This document shows, piece after piece, positions 1 through 12,994 of a DNA stretch of 64,000 nucleotides. The position numbers were made by a program, and so were the translations under genes. This DNA comes from Sipunculus nudus. Its lineage: Eukaryota > Annelida > Sipuncula > Golfingiida > Sipunculidae. The notes under the pieces were generated by a model. It made no database searches, was not told where the DNA came from, and worked only from the letters and a program-made list of their open reading frames with translations. The stretch lies in the NCBI GenBank assembly GCA_026874595.1, contig CM049313.1, positions 33,943,159 through 34,007,158 on the forward strand. The letters run 5' to 3'. Within the stretch, counting starts at the first letter, position 1. Every line of letters starts with the position of its first letter.

Positions 1-3000
1 ATGAACAGCGTCCGTCCGTTACATTTTGGTATTGCCAACGTATGAACAATTTTAATGAAACTCACTCTGAACACATTAAAATGAAGTGTCTCTTCCCATA
101 TAACTTTCCAAGAATTCAGTTGATTTTTTAAACTGAAACTTACTTGAGGGCGATACTCAACATCCGTTCATATTTAATCAGGTATGAGATAACGTGACTT
201 AATTACGACCTGCCCATTAATAAGTCTGGTTTATATAGTTTATCTCCTATGAAAGGAGTACTCATACTTTTCTGTCTTTGTTACATACTGAACGGGAAGA
301 ACAGCAGTTCATGATTATTACTCAAATATACTTATCTTTAATCATATCGGATTATCTAATGTTTGCTCAAGCTTCAAATAAGGATAAAAAATGAAATAGA
401 AACCGCAGCAAACGCAAATTACCGTATAACCCGTCTTTCGCCAAAGACAGGATCATAGGAATTTATGGCCGTAGGTGAGGATGGCAGATGATCGAGGGTA
501 CCTAGGTTAAGTGATAATTGAGAAAAAAAATAATTAAATGTATCCTTGGGTGTAAAATATAGACTTTTTGAATTATAGAATCCTTTTACAGGAGATACAT
601 GATTGTTCATGCAGCAAAGCTTATGTTGCCTTCAAGAGTTGACAGAATATGAATTTGGAATATGACGGTATTTGACTGTTTTCGGTAAAAAGGCGATCTA
701 AAAAAATGCTGGTTTACGGAAACGCGGCTCTCGAATTTGTTTTTGCAAATATGGACCATATTCTTGGTAATGTTCCTGATTTGTGCCCTTGCATCGATTC
801 CTTAAAAGACTCCTTATGGAGGATTGACTAAATTTTGTGGTTATTTTATGCAATATTTCTTTGAATGAAGCTTTTTCATTATTTTTCTTGCCAGTCTTGC
901 AAAATTACATGTATTGTTTCTCAATCGATATTGAAATCAAATCCCTAGGACCCAAAGCTCACTTTTGAATTGTTCCCATATTATAAAACTATAATGCTTG
1001 AACTTTTTTCAATCATACATGAACATTTTTGATATCTTATATAGTAGATAACCACTGGAAAAAACTACAAAGAATTGTACAGGGATAAATTGTCAATAAC
1101 ATAGAACTATTTGTCAATTTGAGATATGTAGATCAGGCAAAAAATCTCCAGTAAAAGTAAACCGTTTGCATGATCACAGAGACATTACTGAACATACTTG
1201 ATGAATACATTTGACTTCTCCATGGTATGAACATTGCATGTACACGAGCTGATCAAACATTATTGACTGCTTAAAGCTGCCAACCAAACATAATGAACAA
1301 AACCAACTGCATCAACAAAGGGCTTAATCAAGTCTAAGGACTGTATAAATATGTTACAGCACACTTCTTAAAATATAGATTATTTCAGGGCTTTTTTTCA
1401 AAATTTAAATAGCCTATAATTATATTTTTAATATGGGAGTTCATTTTGACAATATGATTTACTTTATAATTAATATATATTTACATTTTGATCATCGTTC
1501 AATTTCCAAGAATAAAGTGTACATTGACTATTTACCAATTAAGTTTTCTGTTGGCCACACAAGAAAGCAATATTTAAATTATAATGTCTTGATTATTATT
1601 GGCTGGGAAATATTCATGAAATTTAAATTGTAAATAGATAAATTTATAAAACATTGCAACATTTATATTATCAATCAGACCAGGAAAAATCTAAAGTTTT
1701 CATACACTACAGAGTATAGAACAATCTTCATTTTCAGAATATGAAAATTTGGCCCGAGGGCAGCAGCTTGAGTAATATTAAGCCAAACTTAAACAAAATT
1801 TACACACACTCCAGACAGAGTCTTAAGTCCAAAAAAGATAAGTTCGAGAGTAAACTGATCAGACCAAATCAATACCCAGTGTGAAGACCTAAGGAAACTA
1901 ACCAGCTGGTGACAAGAATACAGGGGGCCCCAAGCAGCAGTTTATTAATATTAAAGGAAAACTGAGGGATAACAATATTTATTCATTCTCGAGTATGTCT
2001 TAAGACCTTTACGAAAGATAATAAGAGAAATTAACTAATTGATCCGACCTGAGTATTTCAACAGTAATATGATTGAGGAAAAGCCAACAACCAGGTGCCC
2101 AGCAATCAATAACTCATACTGGATTAAGAATAAGACTCTTGAGGGGCAGGCCATTATCTACATGTACAATGACGAGCCAATCTTCAAACTATCAATTTTA
2201 AGAGTTGTTTGTTATGATTCTTAGGAAGTTCATATAATTTTCCTTAAAATTTAATGAAGGGAGGAACACATCTGAGGAGGAGGCACATTCTTTTGCTTTA
2301 ATTAAATAATTAAAGATACCAGTGAAAAATGCTTGATTGCCTTAACATGACTGTTAATTTTGAAGTTCTGAGAACTGACTAAAACCCTCATACAAGAAGA
2401 TAACTACCCACAAATGTACCGAGTGAAATGCTTACACCATGTTCAGTATATGTGCAATATATAGTAAGAATTGATACATCCTATGCTGAGAAAAGCCATC
2501 CATCGTGGCACGAACCACGGCCAAAGTACCAATGTGTCTGATATAGTTCTAAAATAAAACTGGTCTAATGGGACCATAACACACAAACATGCACATTATA
2601 TTACTAGAAATGCCGGTGGAGCTGCCAGCATTGGTCTGTGGCCTGCTTTGTCCATTTACACCTCTATATATAACATTTCTATACAGGCATTGCTGAGAAA
2701 GGCCGCTAGTGTTAACACATAACAGACAGACAACAGAAAGAGACCGCGCCATGATATAAGCTCAGAATTGAACAATAGCATTGCTGTCTGGCACCTATTT
2801 TTGTACCAAAAGTCCGTGGGCAAATTTATATCTGGTGTGACCTACACGGCCTAAGTCTCATACTTCTCACACATACGACGGGTCTATGACAGAAAATGTG
2901 AAAATTTTTGTCGTTGGCACGAGTTGACATTCCTTACACAAGTTACATCCATACAACGTCGTGGAAGAATGAACCAGAAATGTGTCTGCGGGCGCCCGCT

Positions 3001-3435
3001 CGAACTAGGAGCAGCATGAACGAAAACAAGTCTAAACTGGTGTACGTAATACTCAAAAAGGTCAAATATGACTTTAATAAATATCATAAAATACACTGCT
3101 TGAGTCTGTACTTCGAAACTCACTTGAATCCTCCATCATTGTACATAGAAACTGGGGACCTGTGTATGGGGAGTTAGCACTATAAGTGAAAAGATAATAC
3201 GCTAGCCATGTCTGGTTTTCTAGGTAATTATCATAAATACTGAGTTGTATGAAGATGTTATTTAGCCACCAACATGTTATATACGATTTAATCTTTCTAT
3301 CCCAGTAAATTATCCAGTCTGAACTGTTCAGAATATTTGTGTGTTTCCTTTTCCTGGTTGAGGGTCGCGCGGAAGATACTTTCCCCTTTGTCGCTCGCAT
3401 GACTGAGTCGGGGCCCTTCTCAGTTATAGAACAGG
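1..3435. other. AT-rich non-coding DNA, nothing recognised
   Basis: Open frames are short and scattered on both strands. They show no family resemblance, and I see no plausible exon with splice sites, no RNA gene and no clear repeat structure. Composition is AT-rich with the usual simple runs. Probably intergenic or deep intronic. Confidence 0.6.
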
Positions 3436-3439
3436 AGAA

Positions 3440-3980
3440 GGGAAATTCCTAAGAAAGCCGTGGGTTTGTCGTACGAAATTCAGGTGTTTTGCGACGGAAA
3501 GAACTGTCGGATAGACCCTTGCCGTAGAATTTTTCACATGTTCAGGCTGATCTCGTAGGTCTGTTGTACGATGCATTACGACTGTGTAACAAATAACCTA
3601 CGACTTTCATACGACTTTTTCGTTATCTTAGGCCCTACGACAGCCAAGCGTTTGCCGCACGTTTTACCTATGACGGTCCTACGAATGTTCTACTGTTGTA
3701 GGTCATTCCTGCGACCGCCGTGTGTTTGTCTTTTAAGGGTTATTATTCTATTACAGCAGTGAGGACCATCGTAGGGACCTCATACGACTGTCGTAGGAAG
3801 AGCGTTCGATATAGACAACTCTGACCAATTTTAAAACAACATATGTTTTAAATGTTAACATATTCACGAAATTAAAAAAAATCCTTTCCTAAACCCTCCG
3901 ACGCTTCCATCTGCCGTAACCTTGGTGAAACCGTACGACAGTCAAAATCGTAGGCTGTTTGTGACTTTTAGGCTAATCAA
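3440..3980. repeat. Degenerate CTACGAC / GTCGTAGG motif field
   Basis: The heptamers CTACGAC and CCTACGA and their complements TCGTAGG and GTCGTA recur more than ten times in about 540 bp, in both orientations and at irregular spacing. The stretch is richer in CpG than its surroundings. It looks like an eroded minisatellite or the subterminal repeats of an unidentified transposon; I cannot assign a family. Confidence 0.55.
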
Positions 3981-3984
3981 ATGG

Positions 3985-4065
3985 CGGAGCGTAGACAGTC
4001 GAGTGGTAAAATGCTGGGCGCTCTCCGCTGGAGACCCGGATACGATCCCCGGCGTGGCTGCAAGA
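3985..4065 (+). repeat. tRNA-derived SINE-like head
   Basis: A box A-like stretch (GTCGAGTGGTAAAATGC) is followed about 35 bp later by a box B-like stretch (GGATACGATCCCCGGC). This is the internal pol III promoter arrangement of a tRNA-derived SINE. No full cloverleaf can be drawn, so it is not called a tRNA gene. Confidence 0.5.
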
Positions 4066-5119
4066 TTGGGTATAGCAATGGAGCAGTGAATCAAACTCAA
4101 AAATTTAACCTGACTCTTTCATGAACAAAAGTGGCCTGTGACAATAACCTTTAATCCTCTGAATTATATGTGAGATTCCTACCCCACCTATAACACATAT
4201 GAAATATGAAATCAATAGGGTTAGGGGAGTTTGAGTTTTAGAGTTAACAAAAAAATTAACATGAGCTTTGTTGGGATCTGTACAAATTTAATACGTTAAA
4301 TGCTTATCATTAGCCCAGTATTAAAATATGGGAAAAGTAAGTTTTCTAAACGTTCATCAGTGTACTAAGTTTAATTTGAATTATCTTCATAAGCAATGAA
4401 GCAATGGAGTAATCTGCCTATAAAAAACACTTACCTGACCTGTACATTACAATATACCAAATCAATACAATTACACAGTATAACAGCAGTATAACAACTA
4501 ATCAATACAATCACACAGTGAAATAAAAAAAGTGCACGGTACCTGGATACCACCATTGTCACAGCGATAAGTACTTTAAAATGTATAAGCGGGACGTACA
4601 GTTCACACAAATTCTCTCCGAGAATAACAGTCCAATGTAAAGCTCTTGTAACAATCCCGAAAGTAAACTGAAGACCAAATAAGATTCGTAACAAATCCAG
4701 AAGAAAATCTGAAGAAAATCTATTTTGCCGCACTTATCGGAATAGGTCCCACAAACTGACTTACACACTTCTGTGTCCCCTGGAATATTCTCTCATCTCT
4801 CTCCCCGCTTTAAAACACAGCCTCTTTAAATAACTCTTCACCTCAAGCCGAGAATTTCCCATTTTTCGAACAATCTAAAGAACCTTACATAATAAACACG
4901 CTCAAAGAACATACTAGAACAAAGAACACCGTGCATCTACATATCAGGCTTCACATGTGAGCCCCCGGCGTGGCCAGGCGAGAAAGCCCCAAGCTAGCAC
5001 GACAACGAGAGTTCAACCAGTACGGATTAAACTGAGAGTGCAACATCCGGCCAGGCGAGGCCGCTACAACACGAGTTACGCCCGTGTCACACTTTAAAAA
5101 AGGGCACCTGTAACAAATG
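4066..5119. other. Non-coding DNA, nothing recognised
   Basis: No gene or structured repeat was found. The last 170 bp are more GC-rich, with two related fragments (ccggcgtggccaggcgag and ccggccaggcgaggc) that may be repeat debris. Confidence 0.5.
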
Positions 5120-5120
5120 T

Positions 5121-5169
<49 letters not shown>

Positions 5170-5320
5170 TGTTACGAAGACAAATAAATGAGGGGAAAAT
5201 CCTGGGCCGATCCGGGAGTCGAACCCAGGTCGATGGCGCACAAGTCCGGCGTACCAACCGCTTTGCTAAAAAACAAGCTTCACTAGTGAGACAGTTCGGT
5301 CCGCTTTTATGTCACTACGT

Positions 5321-5368
<48 letters not shown>
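5120..5368. repeat. Two (TA)n tracts flanking a SINE-like insert
   Basis: (TA)n runs lie at about 5124-5164 and 5322-5367, with about 155 bp of unrelated sequence between them. The arrangement suggests an insertion into one dinucleotide tract, or two tracts expanded from the insert's ends. Confidence 0.8.
5170..5280 (-). repeat. tRNA-derived SINE-like module
   Basis: On the minus strand a box A (TAGCAAAGCGGTTGGTACGC) is followed by an anticodon-arm-like CCGGACTTGTG and a strong box B (CTGGGTTCGACTCCCGG). The 3' side of the anticodon stem does not pair, so this is a tRNA pseudogene or SINE head rather than a working tRNA. The loop would read TGT, which points to a Thr-like ancestor. Confidence 0.6.
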
Positions 5369-5372
<4 letters not shown>

Positions 5373-5985
5373 GTGTATTATATCATTATTAATAATTCTG
5401 TATCATTTTTAATATAAGCCAATCAAAGCTTCTGCAGATCATTAAATTTCAAACACGGAATATGGCAAATATTAGGTAATAATTTACTTAGTAAACTTAG
5501 TTGTTGTTGAAAATAATCAAAGAAACCTTTAAAATCAAAGTTTCTGTAGGCCTTACATGTGCAAATAATTTGGCAATTAGAGAATGCTAGACTATGGTTT
5601 AGCACAAAACGTCAGAGGTGTAGGCGGTGTGTACAGTCACAGCCGTGTGCCACATCACAATGCTGCCGTTCTTAAATGCAACTTGTTCTTAATGCAGCTA
5701 TCATAAGATGAGAGGAAAGAAAATTAATGAATGATTGATTATTTTGACCAAGTTCTGCACTTTCATCTCCTTGTTTTATAGAAATTTCCAGTAAGTCATC
5801 AAGCACACATAGACACTTTCTGGGAATGACTTTGTTCAATGGTATATCAGACCTACTCGAACATTTTCAATACCAAAAGTCTAAAGACACGGTGGAGGCT
5901 TTCATTTTGAGCCTGTAATTAATCCAAATCAATTAAAATGTATAAATTTGTAACAGAAACATTTATTTGTACGACAAAAATCAGT
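5369..5985. other. Non-coding DNA, nothing recognised
   Basis: AT-rich sequence with no convincing coding frame, repeat or RNA structure. Confidence 0.5.
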
Positions 5986-5989
5986 TTAA

Positions 5990-6094
5990 GGCATGTTTAA
6001 CAAAATATCGATATTTGAAAACTGTTTCGCGATACGTAATATGCGAAAACATGTATCGCGATATACCGATATATCGATAATATCGCACACCCCT
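5990..6094 (-). mobile_element. hAT-like transposon terminus (fragment)
   Basis: Read on the minus strand, this begins CAGGGGTGTGCGATATTATC and continues with alternating ATCGATAT/CGCGATA palindromes. hAT elements typically start CAGGGGTG-like, with subterminal palindromic repeats of this sort. The partner terminus was not found nearby, so the element is probably truncated. Confidence 0.5.
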
Positions 6095-6114
6095 GCTGAA
6101 AATTATGGACAAAA

Positions 6115-6858
6115 GCAAATTTGCAAGTTGTACTTGTACTCATACCTAATTATATTTTTCTGTATACTCGTACTGGTACTCAGTTTCAAAACTTTCATAG
6201 TATTTTTATTGGCTCAAAATTGTCAAGTACTCGTATAACATTTCAAGTACTTATTGAAATTGTTGCAGTTTTCACTTGTTTTCTATCTAAAATGCAGTAT
6301 TGATTTCCTAATGGAAATGCACTTACAAAATGCACCCTGGCCACGATAGTTGGGCATTACTATGCACTCCGAACATCAACAGCAACAGTTGAAAGACGTT
6401 GAAGGACGGCAAAATGTTCCGTCCAGATCGCTGCATGATGACTGACACTGATTTTGAAAATGTAATGTTTATCAAGTGCAGCAGGAAAACTAAACAAATT
6501 ATCATACAAAAATACATCTTAAGTGGATGTATGAGAACATTTTGGACTTAAGAATGAGTTTTGATTGCTGTGATGGTGATTGTAACTGCAGAGAATAGTT
6601 TTAAAAGAATGTAATGAATAATAAGCATTGTGTGCATTGTGGTATTGATACAAACAATCAATAAATAACAGTAAATGGCAGTAAAAGACGTGTACTTTTC
6701 AGGAAATAAACTCATGTACTCTGCACTTGTACTTAGTACAAACCATGAGTATTTGTACTCTTACATGAGTACATGAAGGTATGCCTGTACTTGTACTCTG
6801 GTAACTGTTTAGTACTCGTACTCAAGGACACTACCAGTGTACTTGCTCCAACCCTGAT
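6115..6858. mobile_element. hAT-like non-autonomous element rich in GTACTCGTACT
   Basis: Both ends carry clustered subterminal motifs of the type ACTTGTACTC / ACTCGTACT. The right end, read inward from the minus strand, starts CAGGGTTGGAGCAAGTACAC, which is a hAT-type terminus. The left terminus is not intact and abuts the fragment at 5990-6094. No transposase frame is present. Confidence 0.5.
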
Positions 6859-6859
6859 T

Positions 6860-8665
6860 GTGGCCAATAATTACAGAACATATCATACAAATGCACACCG
6901 TATTTGCAAGTTAGAACATTGACAGCCTGTCATTAAGCACACGCTTTACATGAAGTTGTTCTATGTTTCCCTAACACTATTTTACCTAAACATTTCCTGT
7001 AGAAGGTTAAGCAAGCAAGTTGATATTGAATCTCTTGGATAGTTCAGGTGAAGCATGAAGAAACAGCTCAACGGATCCTTTCTAGACTAGATTTTCATCA
7101 CTTGTCATGCACATTTTTAACTGAATAACCAATAATGACACTTGAGCGCACTTTCCTTTGACAAACAAAAAGTTCTGCAGGTTCAGCCTCCTCTGAAGAC
7201 TTGAAAGATGACTCCCACCCAGATCTGTCTGTTAAAAAGGTCTGTGTATAAACTATGACCAGCGTAATAAATACAATTTTATCCTGTTACACATTGTACT
7301 CAGAACCTGCCTACACTATTCGCTGAATAACCTTGTTATTTTAAGTATCCCAGTTTGACCCAGTTTGATCATGGCGAGAATTCGGTTTTCAGTAGAATCT
7401 GTGACCAAATCATCCTGAGCCAGGAAGTGCTGTGTGCATCCCCAGGTTGGGAAGCGCTGGAAAGGATGATGTTTAAGTCTGTGGATTATGTGGTGTGACA
7501 AGTAATTATTATTGCCTACTACGTGATTACACAATGAACATGTGTTCTCATTTTTTAAATCACCTCCTGTCCTTGTCAGTCTCCTTTCTCCAAAGCTTTC
7601 AAAATGGCGTTCTGTAAGCCTATCTCTGGGATTATTGTTCTTACTTCATGTATTGTCAAAGATACCAGTGCCTCTCTATCTGAGAAGTTGTCTGAAAGGA
7701 AGCAAACAAATACGTTTTCAACTGGACTGTCAGTAAGGATTTGGATAAAAAATAAACCCTGACATAATTTCCGATTTTGTACCCAGGACCTCCCTCGATT
7801 TTTAGTTTGACATTTCTATATGTCAAGCCATTACAGTTTGTGCCCTGATGATAGCCAGACAGACAGATAGACGGAAAGACCCATAGCTATAGCTCATACA
7901 ACTAATAGTCAGCTGATATAAAATTGGACAGATGATGCTAGGGATTTAAAGTTGAACCTGATGACAACCAATTTTTTGTTTATTCAGGATTATGGTTTAT
8001 ATTCAAGTAAGGGTGGCCACGACAATATGCAAAGCAAACTCCATAGAGAAACATGCGTTAATTATTGAGATACAAACATTCTGGAGTCTTGTTTCCAATT
8101 TAACAAAAAAATACCAATTGCAAGTGAAATTTTCAAGTCTTCCAAGCACAACGGAGGAATGACTCATCCGATTTTCTTTAAACTCGGCCTGCTTAGGATT
8201 TAATGGGGCACATACACTCATTTTTTTATCAAGTGCAAAATATTTGTTCAGACAGCAAGGAAAGCAAAAAAAAAAAGCCTGACTTTCAGGTGCATGGCAA
8301 AATTGTGTTTTTGCTCTGCATCTCGCAGAAGATACATCACAAAGATCTTACTTTCGGTTTTATATATATGAAGTATCAAATTCACTGAAAATGTTATGGA
8401 GGAATTTAAATCCAGGCCAACCTGTACAACTTTTTATTAAATTCTATTGTATTTGATGCTTTTACACAAGCTTCAGGGATGATAACTGCATTCATGTGAA
8501 TATATCCGTAGCCAACCTCTTCCATGTATTGCATATTTCAGTTACTTTGTGTCATATATGGGAAATTTACTTGTTAAGAGTCTAAATCACTGTCAAGTTT
8601 TTTTTTTACATAGTAAACGTTATTAAATGGCAAACATAATTCCGGCCTTTGTTAGGCCTAGAAAT
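6860..8665. other. Non-coding DNA, nothing recognised
   Basis: No family-like coding frame is present. A short GACA/GATA-type run near 7860 is the only simple repeat noticed. Confidence 0.5.
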
Positions 8666-8669
8666 AAAG

Positions 8670-8692
8670 ATGGGGGGGGGGGGGGGGGGGGC
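8670..8692 (+). repeat. Poly-G tract
   Basis: An uninterrupted G run of about 20 nt. It is one of roughly fifteen G or C homopolymers of ten or more bases in this window, an unusual density for AT-rich DNA. Confidence 0.9.
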
Positions 8693-9074
8693 GCTGCTTA
8701 GTAAATTGTTGCGGAATCCACAAATGGGATGAGATGGAGAGGGGCAGAGCGAATAAACCGTCCTGGGGCAAGACAACTTAATATATAGGCTTTGACTAAA
8801 TTAGTCCCACACTATAAGCTATTTATAAAATACCTAAGTAGATCCAAGTTCATATAACAAGCTGGTACTTTGTTTACAAAAGCAATTACATGTATTTTAA
8901 CAACAGTATAAACATTAGTAGGTTCTACATGTTACTAGTTAAATCGACATGTAAATACAGTCTAATTAATTAATTATGCATACAGATCCAGTATGACACT
9001 GTCTTTGGTCGCAAAATGTTATATTATTGCGGGCTGACCAATGGCGATCGGGACAACGTTGTTTCATGGGGAAA

Positions 9075-9290
9075 ACTAGGTTTAACACATGTTTAAACAT
9101 GATTTTTTTAAAAGGAAAATCATGTTTTAAGCATGATTTAAACATAAATCTATGTTCAATCAATATTTCTGCAAATAAAAATAGTGGTTCATGTTTCACA
9201 TTTGCATAAACATGTTTCAGACATGTCGTTCTTTGAAACGTGTTTCCTTTTGAAACATGTCACAGCTATTTTGAAGCACATGTGAATCGT
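9075..9290. promoter_or_regulatory. Cluster of AAACATGTTT-like palindromes
   Basis: About ten copies of CATG embedded in AT-rich palindromes occur in about 210 bp, for example ACACATGTTTAAACATG and AAACATGTTTCAGACATG. The pair AAACATGTTT, one spacer base, AGACATGTCG matches 19 of 20 positions of the p53-family site pattern (two RRRCWWGYYY half-sites). The motif density is seen directly. Any regulatory role is inference, and it may simply be a degenerate repeat. Confidence 0.25.
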
Positions 9291-9294
9291 CACT

Positions 9295-10080
9295 TTTTGC
9301 AGTTCTGTAGTGGCCCCTCCAAGGTCGGTTTGTTTTCTCGGGATCCTCCGGTTTCTTCCAAAGTTACACACTACCGTACGCCCCCATCCATGCCATGGGC
9401 CTGCACTAGTTATTATAACCAGTTGTATAGTCAATGTAAAATAAATGAATGTATATTATAACAACTAGCCATGCTGGTTTAAAAATAATACTTTTATTCG
9501 TCTCTACAGCCTGGGTTGCCCCGTTAAAGAACGCCCACAATCCAGTTATTAAGACTTAATAAAGCTACACTCAACTGATCACTTTGATACCACCAGTATC
9601 CTCCAAGGTAACATTTTACCTGTGATGTGGCTATTCTAGGGAAATAATTGGTCACACAATGGGGGTCCGTATCATAACGCATTGTGAAAGTTTTATTCTA
9701 TCCCCTTGCAAAGTTCTTTAATGTAACAACCCTAATAACTAACATTGCACTTTGTAGAGCGCTGGCAAGAAAAAAGGAAACATGAGAGTTTTGCATAAAT
9801 CATTTGTGGAGTTCAGATTATTCCATGGCCTGTTGGTCTTACTCTCTATTGAATGAGGATGAATATAACCATCTTATTACAAGAATGATATGTTATTTTT
9901 ATTACGTATACTGTTTTAGTATATTTTCTAACAACACCTACCATGTGCCAGAAAAAAATACTGTTATGACTCAGCATATTGGTAAATCCCTCGGCATGTT
10001 GGTTGAAATAATGACCACATAACTGTAAACATGCCTCGCACGCGTTATTGGACGCGATACAGGAAAGGATGCTGGCACAA
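9295..10080. other. Non-coding DNA, nothing recognised
   Basis: No gene or structured repeat was identified. Confidence 0.5.
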
Positions 10081-10081
10081 T

Positions 10082-10155
10082 TAATCACCGACGGGGTTCG
10101 AACCGGGGACCTCCTGCCCCGAAGTCCAACACTTTAAGCACCTGACTATACCTCT
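10082..10155 (-). repeat. tRNA-derived SINE-like module
   Basis: Minus-strand box A (TCAGGTGCTTAAAGTGTTGG) and a perfect-looking box B (CCCGGTTCGAACCCCG) lie at near-tRNA spacing, with CTTCGGG where the anticodon loop would be (TCG, Arg-like). The acceptor and D stems do not close convincingly, so a SINE head or tRNA pseudogene is preferred. Confidence 0.55.
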
Positions 10156-10159
10156 TACT

Positions 10160-10810
10160 CCTACACCAAATTTCGTATATTGCTGCTTTTCAGATTTGGC
10201 ATTAAATATGGACCAGGGCCCCCCGACTCTTGAAGTATAGATGTCATTAAATTGAAAAAAAAAGAAACTCTTAAACCATGTTTTAACATCCTGATAGAAC
10301 TTCTTGTTTGTGTGATATCAGCAATTTAGCAAGTGTTGTAATCCTTTTTCATAATGTCATATATTTTCAAAATGAATTCCCAGTGTGAAACAATGAAATT
10401 TCTTAGTTTTCCTTTTAAATAAGCGTGTGCAAATAAAGGTTTATTAGGGGAGAAACGGTATGAGACGCACAATCCTACGCTATTGAGAGTATATATTTTT
10501 TCCCCATTTTTTGGTTTGTAGAAAGAGATGGGTGTCCTCTAAATCCGCTCCTGCATGGTTCCTCCCCGTTAATTTGAATGCTGTGACTTTTTTTTTGTTG
10601 TTTCTTATTTTTCTGTGACTAAGATGGATCATACTCTGGTATTTACAATAAAAATGAGTTTTTCTCCCTCAGTAGCAGACAGAATCATAAAACAAGCGCT
10701 GGAATGTCAGTGAAAGTTGTACCGTATACATTGGTGAAATCTAAAGTTTGAAGGAAACGAGTATTTAATAATAATATGTGCCTGGTCGTTTTAAATAAAT
10801 CACTCTAACA
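10160..10810. other. Non-coding DNA, nothing recognised
   Basis: AT-rich sequence without recognisable features. Confidence 0.5.
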
Positions 10811-10811
10811 T

Positions 10812-10995
10812 TGGCGTTTCACTGCCTTAGCCGCTGTTCTACCTTAATAACAACCGTCGAACAGTAACCAGCACATCAGTCGGCGCTGGCGACCCGGTTT
10901 AATTCTCGGCCTAAACAGATCTGATGGTTTTCTCCGCCTCCTCTGATTTTTTCCATCCCCACAGACTACCAAACACCAACTTCGGAGCCATTGAG
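10812..10995 (+). repeat. Dispersed SINE-like repeat, copy A
   Basis: This aligns along its whole length with 13705-13905. Shared blocks include the CCGTCGAACAG segment, a CpG-decayed box B (GACCCGGTTTAATTCTCGG) and the tail GATGGTTTTCTCC followed by a segment reading CCAAACACCAACTTC, then GAGCCAT. The box B and dispersed distribution suggest a tRNA-derived SINE family with a conserved tail. Confidence 0.6.
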
Positions 10996-11104
10996 AGTGT
11001 TTCGCATTAATATCATGAAAGTCTATGTAAAATAATATAAAAGTATATAGTCGACTTGAAGATTGACCTGCGGTTTTGTTTGTTCATTCACACATTTTAC
11101 TTGG

Positions 11105-12945
11105 CTGGGATAAAACAGCGCCATGAAAATTCTGCAACTTACAGGAACGGAACAGTCAACATGCACTTGTTTATTATACAGTTTTGCTTTATAAAAGGGC
11201 TGTTTCGTTTATAGTAAAATGTTAAATACGTTTAGTTTTACTTCAGTCGACATAGGTTTTAAATCTCAGATCGCTCCATCAGCCCTTCAGTTGTCTGGCA
11301 ATTTTACTAAAATACTGAACGTCAGACATACCAAGACGGCGTTCTAAAGCTTCATTAATCATACAATATGAAGAAGTAATAAACATGATTTAATTGACGA
11401 GGAAAATAACATGTATCAAAGGGAATTTGTTGCCAATGGGACAGTACTTGTTTTTTTGTAAAAAAATTGTACGAGGAGTAAGTTTATTGGAACTAAAAAC
11501 TCCATTGTAAATACGCCTCAGGATTGAACAGCTTTCCCATATCAAACGCCTGCTGCTTTGCACGGCTCTCATAGAAAACATTTGCTGAACTTTACTAATG
11601 AGTGCAAAGTCGAACTGATCCAACTAAAAATCTTCAAACTGATGGAAGTCAGACAGTGCCCGCCAGAATTGTGGCCAGAGAGTTAATTGGTTTTTGTATC
11701 AGATTATAACGTCACTCAGTAGCCAAAGAGATAAAAAAGGTTATTTATAAGTGGCAGTCCCGTTAAAATAGATAATTCGATTTTCACTCAGTGCCTTTCA
11801 ATCTTTTTAAAATTGTAATTTTTAACATTATAGTTTAATGCTTGAAATGCATATTGACGCATGCTAGAGATAACCGTACAATGACAATAAAATGTTATGT
11901 TCCCATTTTCCGATAGTTTGGTGAATTGACAGCATTTCCTGTAATTTGGATGGGATTGGAACTACGTCAGTCTAGGATAAATATACTTGTTGAAGAAGGA
12001 ATCGCCCATCGCCCCTCTAATTTTTGTTCGATTTTTGTTGGTTCAAATTCCTCAGGAACCCATTCAGCAATCTTGTGTTCTTACTGCCAAAAATTTGTGA
12101 GAACTGTACAGAAAAGTTAGCCGACAAAAAACCGTGCAATTTGACAGCAGCAGAGGTCGACCTAAAACCAGGTTCAATATGCAGGTGGACTGGAATAATT
12201 TAGAAGCCAGAACGTCATTATTTAAGACATTGCACGAATCTCTGATATTCCATCGCTAGGATAACAGTTTGCCGTGAGCCTCGCGCGGTGGATCAAAGAA
12301 AAGGCCGTCAAATATAGGATGTTTCTTCCTATCAAAGTATGTGTAACTGTGTTAACAGACAAATCAACCAAGTAATCAACCAACTAACTAACCAACCAAC
12401 CAACAGACAACGATTAAACAACTACTGGCAGAAGTATAATTATCTCACTCTTTCTTGTTCTGTGAAATGAAGTCAGAGTATAACAATTTGCAGTCTTGTT
12501 ATATTTGACGAAAGCCTTTAAATCCATCCATAACCTCTTCTACACTGATATCATGCAGTCCTCTCCACTTATCTATGCTACATGGGGGTTCTTTAATTTA
12601 AGCTGTGATCATGTCCCTGTTTAACCCACACTTCAGATTCTTAATGTCACTGTATTTTCCGAGTTTTTTTTTATGGTGATTGATGCTTCATCATTTTTTT
12701 ATTATGTTGTTAGTTGTCTCGTTTCAGTCATTCCTGTGGAATTGCTTTCACTAGGCTTTTATATTTAAAGCAATTTATAAACAAGAATTTTTCGATAGTC
12801 ATCACATGCCCTTCACTTTTTCTCTATTACACGATCAGTTTCTCTTTTAAATATTCCTCATATTACAGCGGCCTATTAACTAGCATAAGCTTGTTATTCC
12901 AGATAATTTCCTTTGATCCTAAATTTTCCCGTTGCCATTTATATA
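11105..12945. repeat. Diverged third copy of part of the 7.4 kb duplicated unit
   Basis: 11105-11840 aligns with 22565-23270 and with 32195-32890; shared text includes CTCAGATCGCTCCATCAGCC and GGTTATTTATAAGTGGCAG. 12430-12940 aligns with about 24000-24480, for example CTTGTTATTCCAGATAATTTCC. Divergence is much greater than between the two tandem copies, so this is an older dispersed copy. It keeps the part that the second tandem copy lacks at its end, which supports the first tandem copy as the ancestral arrangement. The middle (11840-12430) is unrelated. Confidence 0.7.
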
Positions 12946-12949
12946 TATA

Positions 12950-12994
<45 letters not shown>

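Noticed and set aside
5170-5280. Functional tRNA-Thr
   Set aside because: Boxes A and B are good, but the anticodon stem does not pair and no acceptor stem closes.
10082-10155. Functional tRNA-Arg
   Set aside because: Box B is excellent, but the stems do not close to a cloverleaf; SINE or pseudogene preferred.
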